A stretch of DNA of 64,000 bases, from positions 248,001 to 312,000 of the forward strand of contig MBPM02000037.1 in assembly GCA_001695595.3 (NCBI GenBank), read 5' to 3'. This document shows positions 38,105 through 50,131 of the stretch, piece by piece. Position 1 is the stretch's first letter. The number at the start of each line of letters is the position of its first letter. Position numbers and translations under genes: made by a program. The notes beneath the pieces are model-generated. The model was not told the origin of the DNA. It made no database searches and saw only the letters and a list, made by a program, of their open reading frames with translations. This DNA comes from Plasmopara viticola (taxonomy: Eukaryota > Oomycota > Peronosporomycetes > Peronosporales > Peronosporaceae).

Positions 38105-38711
38105 CTAAGTGGTTTTCTTCTTAATTTCACCAAGCCACCAAACTCTATACTGTTTGTTTTGCTTGTACCTACGATGTCCGATTACAACTTCAACGAGGTG
38201 TCCATCAGAGCCATCAGAGCCATCGACCAACATGACCTTATTAATCTTCTGCCGTCGCTTGAGGTCCATGTGATACAGATCCAACAGTGAAGTGTGAAAC
38301 ATAAGGTGTTGCTCTCACCCCTTCGATAATCTTAGCTCATAAAAGTCCCGCAAAATTATTTTCACGATCGGATATAGGCCAATATATCTCGGCGTGAGTT
38401 TCTTCGACTAAGCAAAATTCTTGTGACAGGTATCCAAATTCTTGCCGTACAAAAGCATCATATCGCCAACTTGGAAGTCTTGGACGGGTCGAGAGTATGC
38501 GCCCTTGTGCTTCGCATCATCCGGTCCTCCGCGACCCTGAGTAACGTTTTCTGACGTAGTGGAAACTTCTGTGCTGATTTTTTTTATAAAGTTCTGGATC
38601 TGATGCACCGACATCCGGCATATAAGAAACATATTCTAGATCCGCTTCTAACGGTGACATATCAATTGTAAAGTGTACGCGTCGATTATAGGCTATCTCT
38701 GCCAAATTCAA
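38105..38711 (-). pseudogene. Gypsy integrase C-terminus and chromodomain
   Basis: Minus-strand frames give LAEIAYNRRVHFTIDMSP (end of the integrase core), FQVGDMMLLY (the integrase C-terminal barrel motif) and, last, LVEVVIGHRRYKQNKQYRVWWLGE, a chromodomain pattern. Chromoviruses use this domain to steer insertion into marked chromatin. The three pieces are in different frames. Confidence 0.75.
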
Positions 38712-39900
38712 AAGTCATCTTAATCATTTTGCACTAGGCGACGACGCCCTGAAGGCAATTTTTAATAATATTAATAGTTCTTTTCGTCTGTCCAATCATT
38801 TGCGGTCTAAAAGCTGAATGCGTTTCCACAGCAGACACGATCGCTTGCCATAAATTGGATGTGACCTTAGTACACAATGGCCTTTGATATGCCATGGTTC
38901 TTTATATACTTCTTAATGAAGACTTTTGCCATTTCTCCAGTATCGTCCGTTGTCTTCGTAGTGATGAACAAGGCTCTTTTCGCCAAGCGATCAACAATCA
39001 CCATGACGGCATTAAAACCCATTTGCGATTTCCAATATAGACACGATGAGGTTCGTAGAAATGTCGATCCATCTGCCTCTTGGAATACTCAAAGACAGAA
39101 AGAAATCTGGCGATCTGGTCTGCCTAGCCTTGTTGCGGTGACACATTTTGCATGTATTAAGACAGCGCTGGATGTATTTCGCCATTGTTGGCTAGAAGTA
39201 CTTTTGATGTACGGACAGATACGTCTGGTAAAATCGTGGGTGGCCTGCCGATACAGATTTATGTTTCTCAGAGATAACGCAATTATTCAGATTGTTGTCG
39301 TCTAGAATACACAGTCGTGGAGTCACATCTCCACCATTTTGGTAATTCAACACACCATTTTTCAATGAGTACTCTGGCACATCATCTCCTTTTTTCAGCT
39401 TCTTGATGATGTACTGTAGGACTCTATTCCAAGCTTACATTGTCTTTGCGGATTGTGATACTGTGACCTTGTTCGTCCTGATTGTCGCCACGATCTCGCG
39501 GTTCTTAGTCGCTTCTAGAAGCCCTTGTAAACTAGTTTGGGCACCTTTACTTTTGAGTTCCGGATTGCGTGACAGTGCATCAGCCACGGTGTTGTTTTCA
39601 CCGAGAATCCACTGACCGAAGACTTAAATTCAACAAGCTCGTGAAACCCTCGAGCTACTCTGCATTTATTCTTCTTCTACATTACGATCACCTCGATACT
39701 TTTGTGATCCGTGTTGACGATGTGGTCGGTCGAGAAGATACACACGCCATACTTTCAGCGCATGCATACTTGCAAGTAGCTCTTGCTCACGAACATGAAG
39801 ATTTAAGTCAGCTGGCTGCATCATCCGACCAGTAAAAGAAATTGAATGCTTTCGCCCTCCCTCCTTTTATAGCAAGACTCCCCCTATCGCGAAATTCGAG
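38712..39900 (-). pseudogene. Gypsy RNase H and integrase core remnants
   Basis: Read on the minus strand with many stops, about 39560-39830 gives an RNase H-like stretch (FIVNTDHKSIE-type reading IVNTDHKSIEVI, then RVARGFHELVEF). About 39090-39180 gives the integrase zinc finger CNTCKMCHRNKA. Integrase core scraps continue to 38.7 kb. The open frames on the plus strand across this stretch are antisense shadows. Confidence 0.65.
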
Positions 39901-40129
39901 GCGTCTGGAAGACTTAAAATGGGTGGGAGGGTCAAGCGAAGCTTGAGTTTTATGAAGCAGCGTAGCGGATCGTCCGAGGGCTCAATCGCTTCTCAAGAGC
40001 GGTAATTTTTTTCTTGGTTCAAGTGGCCCTCCAAACTGCGCAAAGGCTTTGTAAAACATTGAGACTACTAGGCATGGGATCTCACCCACGCAGAACTCGC
40101 ATTTCGATAAATTGACGCAAAGTCGCTGT

Positions 40130-41250
40130 TTAATTTAGGATCAGTACATTGCGGCGATATGTGGCCGACAACGCCAAAGTTGTAACATGTTGCCATTTTT
40201 GTCCAGTTGTCGATCTTGTTCTTTCACCTTTTAAAACGCTATTGTTTCTGAGGTCGTGACTTGTTCGCCCGATAGCCCGGTCATTTAGGCACTGTTTTGA
40301 ACGACTTGGTCGATATACGATTTGGCCTGCCCGAGTAATCAGCCAACTAGAAATTGGAGGCAACCTCGATGGCCTCCAAAACGTAATCGGACTCTGTTCT
40401 TTGATCTTATTTGCGGTTTCTTCCCGGATTCCATTTTGGAAAATGAACCACTTCTCCAATCCACTAATTTCCAAATTAGTCTTGGACATCAAGTCCTGGC
40501 ATTTAGAGACATAGCCTATCTACGCTCCAGGAAAAACGGCCGCTCTCGAAGATCATACTCACGATCCTTAGGCCTGAAGCTTGTGCGCACTTGAGTTTTA
40601 AACAGTGCTCATGGCTTGTGCACATTCATGCGCTCGCAGTCGGCGACAAAATCATGGTACCAATTTACTTTGGATTATTCCTAAGTACTTATGGCAAGCG
40701 TCACAAAGCCGGTTGACTCTGTTGTCATCAAGTGGCGCTTGTTGGCGTAGTACTCTACGTTGCGAAGATCCACAATTCAATATTTTGCCAACCTCCCTTC
40801 ATAGAAAGAAGGATTTTTTTTCTTCTGCTCGCCTATGATAATAAACGTAGATGTGGCTTCATTGCGTCTGTTCATGTCTAGATATATAGATAGGACGTGT
40901 CTTTGGCCGTACATCGTCTTGGCACTGCAAACGAGGAACAAAACGCGCTGATTAGCCTGTTGCATCTGGGCTTGCATTTGAGCATGCGCTTGGGCTTGAT
41001 ATTGCTGTTGCTGCTGAGTGAGATATAACAGTAGCTGCTGCATTGCAGTGTGTCTTGTCCTGTCGCTCGGCTGACTTATCGACATTCGCACTTGCCGCAT
41101 CTTGCCGGGTCGGTGCTCGCGATCTTGAACGCAACTTCGGCCAAAAAGCTTCGTTATCGTGAGAAACGATTATTCTGCTCTGTTGACGAGATCTTGGGTT
41201 TGGAGATGGGTGCTCAGCCATACGGCCTCTTTGTCGGGCCATACCTGCTG
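40130..41250 (-). pseudogene. Gypsy gag remnants
   Basis: Minus-strand frames of 120, 107 and 96 codons include a Gln/Ala/Met-rich stretch (about 40950-41050) and the segment ISGLEKWFIFQNGIREE, typical of gypsy gag, followed by a damaged zinc-knuckle region near 40.17 kb. No complete gag frame remains. Confidence 0.6.
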
Positions 41251-41966
41251 GACTTCTCAGGGCTCTTTGAAACGTCCACCAATTCTCAATAGAATCTTAA
41301 GAATAAAAATTGGAGTTTGTTTTACGTCGAAGTTTTGATGCTAACGGATTGAAGGTCTAATGAACCTTTTTAAAGCTCTTGGGCTTGCTGAATACGGCGC
41401 TTTAGGCTTTTTGTGATGTCGTGCTCTATACTCCAGCACCTGAGTCCTTACAATCTTGGATTTCTTTCCGGATAAGTCGGACAAGCTACAGCTGCTTCAC
41501 CGTTATTAAACACAAGTCGTTTCGCAGCTTGTCGAGCTCCTTGGTATAAGTTGTTAGGAGCTCAGTAGTATTATTATGCGGGTTTGTGGGCTCACGAGTT
41601 TTTCTTTTTCCCATACAAGGAAGCCAAACAAAAACAACTCAGTAGTATTGAATGTTGATCAAGCAAAGCCAAGTGGGTAATTTGCGTGGGTGTTATCCTC
41701 CACTTTTTAGGCCAAGACAGAGATTCACCAAAAGGCAAAAGCACAAAACCACATATCGACTAGAGAAGTTCTAGATGTATTTATCACACTGGCGTGTAAC
41801 CACACAAGCCAACAGGTGAACCTTGATTTCGTGCTGTAAGACAACCCTTTGTAATCTAGTACTTCCCACTATGTGGCTCTTACCACTAGGTAACTCGCTA
41901 ATCACCACGTGACCACGAGCACCCTTGCCTTGAACTCCTCGACTTGACACGACAAGCGCTACTAAA

Positions 41967-42399
41967 TAACACAGTCGCTGTGGAAGCCGATTGAAGTCGG
42001 CCGTCGGACGTGGCTGAGGCGCAGACGAGATGATGTCGTAGAAGAGGAGGAGTGTTTGTTGCGTAAAAACAAATAAGAGGTGATATAAGATGAAGAACTC
42101 TTACGACTTATTTTCTTGCTATAGCCTAAATAGTGGCACTCCGCCATCTACTGCTACCATCCTCAAAGCCATCAATTTTTTATTCCATCTGGCTTCTTAC
42201 ACATCCTATAATTCTTTTAGCCAATAAAATCTCTTGGTCCTAATGATTATGGGACATCTGGAACTGTCCTCTGGTCGGAAACTGTATAATCGCCTATACC
42301 TATGGATAGTACTAATGCATATGTGTTTTGGGAATATTTTCATTATTTTGCGTAAAATTTGTTGCCGGCAAAACTGACGGTGACGACGGTTACGTCACA
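41967..42399 (-). repeat. Gypsy 5' LTR (right copy)
   Basis: About 433 bp matching 37596-37995. Divergence between the copies is visible throughout, so the insertion is old. Confidence 0.75.
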
Positions 42400-42851
42400 T
42401 ATGAAATGACATTTTTAATCTATGTGCTCCCATAACAGCGCTTAACGCTTCGGGTGCGACAGCTTAAGTACCTTTCATCCCTCTCGTTAGCAATCCAGGC
42501 CCGGGATGTTCACGTCGATCATAGCAAGACTATCATTCACATCTAGCTTGTCTTTCGTTACCTCTTGAATATAATAGTGCATTGATGACTTAATGTTTGT
42601 GGAAAAGAGAGCCTATTGCTGACTAAGCATTCTTCTTTTATTTCAAAAGTACATATAGACACTCACCTAAGTTTGCCTTCGTCTTGAGCAAAGGTGGGAT
42701 CGCTACCTGCAAATGTTCGCATCGCTAAATATTTATCTTTTGACTTTCTCGTTCTCCAAGCTCTTTCTTTATGTGTGGTGAGATTCAAAATGACCATCTA
42801 TTTGAAAATCTATTTACCGCCTCCGATAATATGCGCGTTACCCAAAGAATA

Positions 42852-43012
42852 AGCTATTGTATTGTATTGTATTACGTTATCGCGTTGCCAAGTTATGCAC
42901 GTGCTAGGCTCAGTCTGGCTTGTCCACGGCATAAAGTGGTGTACGCATATGTCGGATCTCGTTCGGCGGGCAGTGCAGCCAGCACCGAGGTCGTGAGGGT
43001 CTTCCATTATTT
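42852..43012 (-). repeat. Dispersed repeat copy B, ACAAT-type tail
   Basis: Reverse-oriented copy of 13381-13541. On the minus strand the body ends in three ACAAT-type pentamers, where copy A has ATTAC units. GC content is higher than in the surrounding DNA. Confidence 0.6.
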
Positions 43013-43288
43013 TGCTTAGCTCTGACTTGGTAAGAGCCCAGGTGGCGCCCGGTGCTGGAGACCGTCGCGTCGAGGGCAAGACTCGTTAAAGATCTGCAGA
43101 TGCCCGAGAGCACCTGCCGAAAGCGCGCGAGCATTTGGCCCCCGCGCTTGGAAGAAGGGCGTCACCCCAACCTTTTCCGAAGCAATAAGCTATGTTTAAA
43201 GAAAAAAAGGGATTCTCTTATTAAAATGGTAAGTACCGTACTGCCGTCGACGGGAAAATACGTTTTCTACTCTTCATAAGCATCGGAG

Positions 43289-43364
43289 CTGATATTGAGA
43301 TTATGGCGGTGCTGAGACGCATTTGACACAATGCGTCTCAGCACCGCCATAATCTCAATATCAG
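43289..43364. repeat. Perfect 35-bp inverted repeat with 6-nt loop
   Basis: Left arm 43289-43323 and right arm 43330-43364 are exact reverse complements with only TGACAC between them; pairing stops sharply at both outer ends. Transcribed from either strand, it would form a 35-bp duplex with no mismatch. No coding frame crosses it. It could be a young fold-back element, a small-RNA precursor or an assembly palindrome. Confidence 0.9.
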
Positions 43365-46041
43365 TGAAAAAACGTTTTTCGTCAGGTCTTGCTTTCTTTT
43401 TTGCAGTCTAGCTATAAGGCTGCTTGTTTACTTTGCAAGAAAACAAAGATGCTCGACATCTCTTAATACAATGAACAAAGGTTCCGCGCTTGCGACTACT
43501 ACGTTTACGGCGCATCTCATTCTGGCCTCTCAGCTCAAGCGTGGTAGCTTTTTGTTTCGTATTTGTCAACATTTTCATCGCGTCGGCGTTTGCAATTTTA
43601 TTATGGCTTGAAGAAATGCCAATGATGACTTGTGGTGCCTATTAAAAGAAAGCTTCTGACCGAGCTAGATGGTCTGCGTGTATTACCATAACTGTGCATC
43701 AGTAGCAAAATCTGCCACGTGCAGATTTGCAGCAAGACCGCGAGTTTTTCGAACACGACGCAATCCATACGTCGATCCCGCATTATCCGAAAATAACTAT
43801 TTTAAATGACATGTTGCCATTTTTTAAATAAAGTGTCGGATTTGACAAATGCCAGTTGGTACGCCGTAGATCTTTGTTGTATGATCATTGCCTTTGTTAA
43901 AAAATGGCATCATTGCTTGCTCTTATTCAGCTCATAAGCATGCTTTGTAATCGAGCACATACAATTTATACGAGCGCCGATATAATTACGCATACCACCC
44001 ACGGTGGCGAGTTTTTTGGCACAAATTAGTTGTATGTCATGGAGACTAACACAGAACACCAACACCACAGTAGAAAACGTTTGCTTTTGTACATTTCATA
44101 CCTCGGATGAGAGCAACTTTATAGAAAAAATGCAGGCCGCGGTTTTCATGCTTCTTTTCGACTGCTTCCTTTGCGACTAGTATCTTTGGGCTTAATGACG
44201 CCTCGGCCGATACTTTGAACCGAAATAATTGGGAGCGCTCCAAATCACTTGAAAACTTAATTAATACGGTCTTAGCCAATAGCGTGTTTTTGTCAACGCC
44301 TTCATATCTAATGTTGCAAGCAAGTCGTCACGCAGCTTGTCAAGCGGCAATTAAATTATCGACGCCAGGGTTTCAACTAACCAAAAGTCGGCGTCACGCG
44401 ACACGAAGTTCTGGATTCGCGTTATAAGAAATAAAGTTGCAAAGCGATAAAATCTTTGCCATTCATGAGTTTTGTGTTACGTGACCGCAGTCATCGGCAG
44501 GTTTGCCGGTAACGGTCATTACGTCATCTAATAACATGATTTCCATAATACGTATCCATTAGTATTATCCACAGAAAGAAAGTCCAATAATTTCTAGAAG
44601 TCATGAGACCTGCTTGGCCGAAATTCCAGAGCGTATAAAGAACCAGACGAAGTAAAGAAAGCAAAATGATAGTCTTTAAATTAGTAGCAGTAGATGACTG
44701 AAGGCCATCAAGTAGGCTGTACTATAGCAAAAATTTGTATGGGCTCTCCATTCGTATCACTTTTCAATGTTTAAGAATTGACACTCCTTCCTCACCGAAT
44801 TCGCCCCGCTTGCCCCCAGACCTCATCCGACGACCGATCTTAAACAAGCTTTTTTCGCGACTGTGTTGTGTTTGCGTCAGTCATGACTTCTTTTTTTACT
44901 CTCACAGAGTAATTTGAAACGCCGTGTCAGGCTTTAAAGTATTCGTACAGAGACTCTAATTGGCAGCACAACATGAAAAACGAGTATGATACGGATATTT
45001 GTTCAAACTATCAGGCCGTATTAGCAAGTTACTTTCTCGATAGCACGAAAATCTTTTTTGAGGTGCGGTCGCGCGGTTCTTGAGCGCAGCACTCAAGCAA
45101 GTAGCCAGCCAAGCAACCTTCGAGTGGATAAGCCCTCAGCTTAAACAAGATTACAGAGTGATCAATCAAAGTCATCCTAAATTGGGAAGTCGGTGTTTGG
45201 GGTGTTCTTGCTACTGTCACGAATGATTTAGCGTGCGAACTGAGCGTGCGATCCAGGAGCAGTCCAGCGAAGCGATCCAACTCAGCGAGGGAGTAAGACG
45301 AAAAGATGCGAGGCAAGACATAGCGAGGCACGCGCTGTGTAAATAATATAAGAAAATTGCTTGTGTGAAAGGTCAAATGAAAAACAGTGAGGATAGCGGG
45401 TTTGATAGAGAGCTGCGCTGCATTCTTTGTCCTACGCTCTCTGACCGCACACTAACCAGCAGACTGGGAAATTTCGAACACCGGCTAAGTACGCTAGACA
45501 TGTGCACAATAATGCCCACTCGATATACAAGGCCTTTTTTCATTCTACGCGGGTGAAAACAATTTTTTGGCAAGTGATAACGCAAAACGAAAATGTTGTT
45601 TGACGGATGACAATTTTACAGCGCTACATAGTACGAAAGACTTGCTGCACCATTTAAAAGCGCAACATCGGAACCTCTCCCAATTATTACGAGCCAGCAC
45701 TGTTTTTTAAACGCTCACAACAGGGTATACAAAGATCTATAGTGCTATAGGTTCTTTAAGACAGATAGAAATATTACGCGAAAAAGTGTGTTATATTCTG
45801 TAGACATGCATGTAACGACGCTGTCTATTTACCATATTTGTAGCCTGCGTTATCGGCATATAAGTAATTGTGTCGCACACATTACAGAATAAAGGTTTAA
45901 TCTATGTTGCAGAGACATATATTTGTGTCATATGTACTTACCATCGGATATTTATCTACAATTAAGCAATTAGAAATCCTTACTTTTTTGTGGTACGAAG
46001 AAAGGAGATAGACAACACCAGAACGTTATTTTCTAATCGCT

Positions 46042-49000
46042 CTAAACACTTTGAATATTAGTCGGCTGGAGCTTACTTCCCTCGTCACTCGGGTCGTCAT
46101 TAGACACACGCTCGGGGGCAGCAGGTGATGACGCCATACCCAGCGGAGAGCTATGAAGAGCATTGGACGTTGGCGTAAACTCAAACGTCGTCTCCTTTGA
46201 TCCATCCTCTTGCATTCTTTTCTCCGTCGGTAATTTTCCCTTGAGGTAAAGATAATCATTGTATGCGTTGCGGTACTTGCGATGAATGATAAGAATCCCC
46301 ATCAGCAAGAGCAAGACGACAAAACCAATCACCACAATCACTGCATAAACCGAATATAGAGCCTTCGTGTCGAGCACCACAGCGCTTTCGGTACAGGTGG
46401 AAATCGTCTCTGTGCTCGCTGACTCAGAGCCACCGTAACAAGCCAACTTGCGTGCATACGAGACCAATTGCTCGCCACCATTGCACGTTGAACGCAACTC
46501 ATTAAAGTAGTCATCGTCGCACACAGGACAAGCATACGCCGTCTTCCACACAATATTCCACTCGCACTCGTCGTCATCGTCTTGGGACGCATAGGTCGGC
46601 TTGGTAATAGTACCTGTCATACCACAAAATGACGTCATCACGTAATCCAAAGCAGCTAAACGATCTCGTGCTTACCACTACTAAGGTCACATTCAAAGTG
46701 AAATGTCGTGGACATTGTCTTGCCGTTCACGCAAGAAGAGCCATTCGTAAAGGAAACCTTGACGCCAGCTCCCGACTCTAACGGTAAGATATTCATGTGA
46801 CTACCACCATTTATAGCTTTCCATTGCTGCATCAAGCAAAGCACGAAAGTTTGAATGTCAAGTGAAAACGAATTTAGAATCGGTTCTTAGAGCAAAGAAA
46901 CGCACCGCTGGAGCTGAGCACATGACGTTGCCATAGATGCCAGTGTTCTGCTGGAAGTATTTGCCAGCTTCTTGAGGGTTGACCATCGTCACAAACACCA
47001 CGTGGGCCACCTCATGGCTTGTGTCGACTTGTTGGTCCACAATTTGCCCAGGAATTTGGTCTACCCATCCCGTTCCAAGCGGACGAAATAAACCCGCAAA
47101 ATAGTGGTTTTGACCATCTGCCTGAAAAGCCATCGGAGAACGCACAGGCTTCACCGACTGCAAACTGGTCGTATTCCCATACACAGAGTCGGCTAACAAC
47201 CAGCTCTCGTTACCCCATACCAGCGATTCCAAAAGCGACAAATTATACGTCACTTGCAAACCGTCTAGTGCAAATGAAACGGCGTCCGTATTTGATGACG
47301 AAGACGATAGTTTCACGGTATCTGCATCCAGTGTAAGCGCTTGTGGCGCAGCACAAGTCCTAGAACCGGGTTCACCATAAGTATTGGTACCACATGGTGT
47401 ACACTTAGACGCACCCTCTTTCGAGTACGTATTTGCGGGGCAATTTGCACATGCCACGATGCCAGTCGCGCGATCAGCTTTGGTGAAGGTACCAGCCGGA
47501 CAAATTTGACAGCCGTAGCCCTCCGATTTGACCGGTTGATACCCAGGTGGGCAACTTTCACAACTCACCCCCGCACCGTCCCGCGTCCCCGTTAGTCCAA
47601 GATGCGTCACTTTTGCTTCGATACTACGTTTGGCTTCAGCAGTAGTTGCACGCACCACAAAAGCAAACTCTTTGACGATCCCTGATGTCACGGAAATCGG
47701 TACAACTTCACTGAACGTGCCATTCTCTCCGCCATGAAGCAAATGAACGATGCTCTGATCTTCGTCGGCTTCGCTGTCATCGTCTGAGCCATCATCGTTA
47801 CTGTACGAGCTTGAGATCGTCTCTTCCTTCAGCACCTTCTTGTTGCTAGCACCAACATCGCGAACTTCCAGTTCTACCCACGCACGTGAGCCATCATTTT
47901 CAAACGTAGGAACACCGCTCAGCGTGTACGTGACATTCAACGAGCCAGAATGCACAAACGCAACCCGAAACACGAGCGCTGAACGAGTCTGGTCCCCACT
48001 ATCTTCGTCACTACTCGTGTGCTGCGCAAACAGCAAGCCACTCTTTGTCAATTTCCATCCAGCATGGGTCGCTGCGTCTGAGTCAAAAGTCGAAGGCCAC
48101 GACTTCCACCCATCGTGCGTGTCCTTGCCGTATTCAAGCGCATTCACCACGACCGTACCAGCAGTACATTCTGTACACTTTCCAGCCGCACTTAACACTT
48201 GATTCGTGCCACAAGCTACACACTCTTCTCCTCCTGCAAAGTAAAAGCCACGCGCACAACCAGCGCATTCGACCCTGTTCTTAGCTGCAGGAAGTGAAAT
48301 GCTTTTCTCGAGCGTCAAGTCACAAGTTTGCGGCTCACTCCACGAGTAAGTCACGCTCCGTGTCCCATTCTGACACGCCGTGTACGTTTCATTCACGGCA
48401 TCCATAGTACACGCGCGTTGTTCCACACACGACGAAATGCCAATCGACCCTTTCGGTGCAAACGTGTTGGTCGGACACGCATAGCACGTGAACTCCATTT
48501 CACTGTCCGACTTTGCAGCTGCATATTCATTCGGACCACAAAACGCGCATAGTGAGCCACCAGTGTTGGTCATGTGGCCACCACAAGTATGGCAGTGCAG
48601 ATCAGACCAAGACGTGCCCACTAGCTCAATGACTTTAAGAAAAGCTTGGTCTTCTCCAACGTCCCCCATATAGTCCTTGACGTAGTTCCACGCAAACGTG
48701 TGGGCACCCGCTGGAACCTGAATCATCATTTCTTTCCATCCATTCGACTGCGACGTCAACGGCACGGTCTGGTTCTGATCAATCTGGAACACAAGACCGT
48801 CATAATTCGGCTCGGCGTCTACTCGGTACTTGTACGTCACGTAGCCGTCGCGCACAAACGTAGCACTCACTCGAAGCGACGAGTAGAGTTTCAAGCCTGC
48901 ATATTTTTCCATCACTTGGGAGTTCTCACCCGATGAAATGTACGATCCATCAGGGGAGGCAACCCATGGGTTACACTTGTGCACCCATTGACCCGTGTAC

Positions 49001-49530
49001 ATGCTTTGCGTCACACAGTCCGTTTGTAGCTCGACAGAAAGCGGTGAACTCCATGCGTCAGTGCGTTGGGAAAACAATTTGCCTCCACCAAGCGAGTACT
49101 TGCCTTGCGGACACCGCTCACACGCAGACACGGGGACCGAACCGGAAAAACTACACATCAAGCAGTAGCATTGAGACAAGTTGATCGTATCGATACGGAA
49201 TAGACAACGTGCTGACGTACTTCGCACCGAGGAAATAGCCCTGGTCGCAATGGACGTCACAGCGCAGTCCATGGACAGGCGCTAAAGGAAACAGCATTAG
49301 CCTCAAATGTAGGTAAGCACTCATCGAACTAGTGTACAAACATTTGTCGTACGTTTCGCGAGCACTTGTCCCGTAGAGTTTGCAGAGCACACGCCTTCAT
49401 TCTTGGTATAGTAAAAAAGCGTCCGCTCATCGTCGACGCAATCGCTAAAGCCATAGTCGAAGTCTGGGTCCGTTGCTACCGCTGTACAAGCTACAAGGCC
49501 GAGCGTTAAGAGCCGCCCTGCGGTGCGCAT
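46042..49530 (-). CDS. ELAPOR/EIG121-like cysteine-rich type I membrane protein
   Basis: Five exons on the minus strand (49530-49353, 49281-49221, 49150-46906, 46826-46676, 46655-46042) give 1,082 aa with closing phases. It starts with a signal peptide (MRTAGRLLTLGLVACTAVA). The body resembles animal ELAPOR1/2 (KIAA1324, EIG121): DFDYGFSDC, CERCPQGKYSLGGG, CGGHMTNTGGSLCAFCGPNEYA, and growth-factor-receptor-like Cys repeats (CPPGYQPV, CPAGTFT, CPANTYSKEG, CGTNTYGEPG). A mannose-6-phosphate-receptor-like region spans exons 3-5. One membrane helix (about 975-1000) precedes a 75-residue tail with a YLYL, a possible YxxPhi sorting signal. Animal relatives sit in endosome, lysosome or Golgi membranes, but the oomycete role is unknown. 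The intron between exons 2 and 3 is inferred because splicing restores the family Cys pattern. Confidence 0.85.
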
Positions 49531-49701
49531 CGTTGATCTTTTGAGATGCGAGGAATCTGACACGTGACAGCGGCCAGATAAATTGAAAACTAATTCCCAT
49601 ACCGGTATTGCAACGTTTGACATTAAAAGATGATATTAATTACGACGCTAGGCTGACGCAAATAGTAACTATAGGCAGCCAACTACGACATCGCAAATAC
49701 T

Positions 49702-49896
49702 TTAGTCGTGGTGTCCTCCGTGGTGTCCTCCCCCTCCATAGTGTCCTCCGTGATGGCCTCCGCGATGGCCTCCGCGATGGCCTCCGTGGTGATCCTCGTA
49801 CGACTCGGTCGTGGCGCCAGTGGCGGGTATGTCTGCGGCAGAGACGATAGCCACGACAGAGGCAACGACAGCGAGGATTGCAGTGAAAGTCTTCAT
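49702..49896 (-). CDS. Small secreted Gly/His-rich protein
   Basis: 64 aa on the minus strand. A clear signal peptide (MKTFTAILAVVASVVAIVSAA, cut near residue 21) is followed by a short linker and a C-terminal half of HHGG, HRGG and HYGG repeats. No enzyme is implied. Such His/Gly tracts can bind metal ions or structure a wall matrix, and some glycine-rich secreted peptides are antimicrobial; which applies is not shown. It is divergently placed 235 bp from a similar gene at 50132. The low-complexity frame is also open on the other strand, but only this strand gives a signal peptide. Confidence 0.6.
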   Translation of the reverse strand: MKTFTAILAVVASVVAIVSAADIPATGATTESYEDHHGGHRGGHRGGHHGGHYGGGGHHGGHHD

Positions 49897-50131
49897 GGTG
49901 CGATTATGGCTTTTAACTTACGTTAGAGGAGTCCGTTTGAATAATGAACGACCTGAACGAGTAAGCTGCAACGACATCGTTGTGGATTGCACCATTCGTG
50001 GAATTTGTAGAGACTTACACTTTCTTTGGATTTTCTCAAAAGAGGTCATATCTTTCACTCGATCAGTATCGGTCAATCGGCAATCAACCACCGCCCATTC
50101 AACACAACCAATCTTTCGGCCAACTACAAAG
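49897..50131. promoter_or_regulatory. Divergent promoter region of the glycine-rich pair
   Basis: 235 bp between two head-to-head genes. On the plus side, GCCCATTCAACA at 50093-50104, about 30 bp before the ATG, resembles the oomycete initiator (CATT-centred). On the minus side, a TTCATTATTCAAAC motif lies about 50 bp upstream of its ATG. Shared regulation is likely but not shown. Confidence 0.4.

Larger units (their letters stand above)
37589..42405 (-). mobile_element. Degenerate Ty3/gypsy (chromovirus-like) LTR retrotransposon
   Basis: Two direct repeats of about 400 and 433 bp (about 37596-37995 and 41967-42399) flank minus-strand gag, RNase H, integrase and chromodomain pieces in gypsy order. 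The outer edges are both bordered by TATGAA (37589-37594 and 42400-42405), which fits a target-site duplication of about 5 bp from a single insertion. Most of the protease and reverse transcriptase is missing: gag at 40.1 kb is followed almost directly by the polymerase-RNase H join at 39.9 kb. All frames are broken. Confidence 0.85.
42400..46041. other. Intergenic region with a dispersed repeat and a large hairpin
   Basis: About 3.6 kb. It contains repeat copy B (42852-43012) and the 35-bp perfect inverted repeat (43289-43364), listed separately. A minus-strand frame at 44046-44279 is protein-like and has upstream homologous-looking sequence interrupted by stops, but I cannot assign it. The rest shows nothing. 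Confidence 0.45.

Noticed and set aside
38877..39835. Plus-strand frames of 142, 70 and 88 codons
   Set aside because: They are antisense to the gypsy integrase and RNase H remnants.
44046..44279. Minus-strand 77-codon frame, protein-like, with upstream similar-frame sequence
   Set aside because: Upstream sequence has several stops and I recognise no family; could be a gene fossil but cannot be supported.
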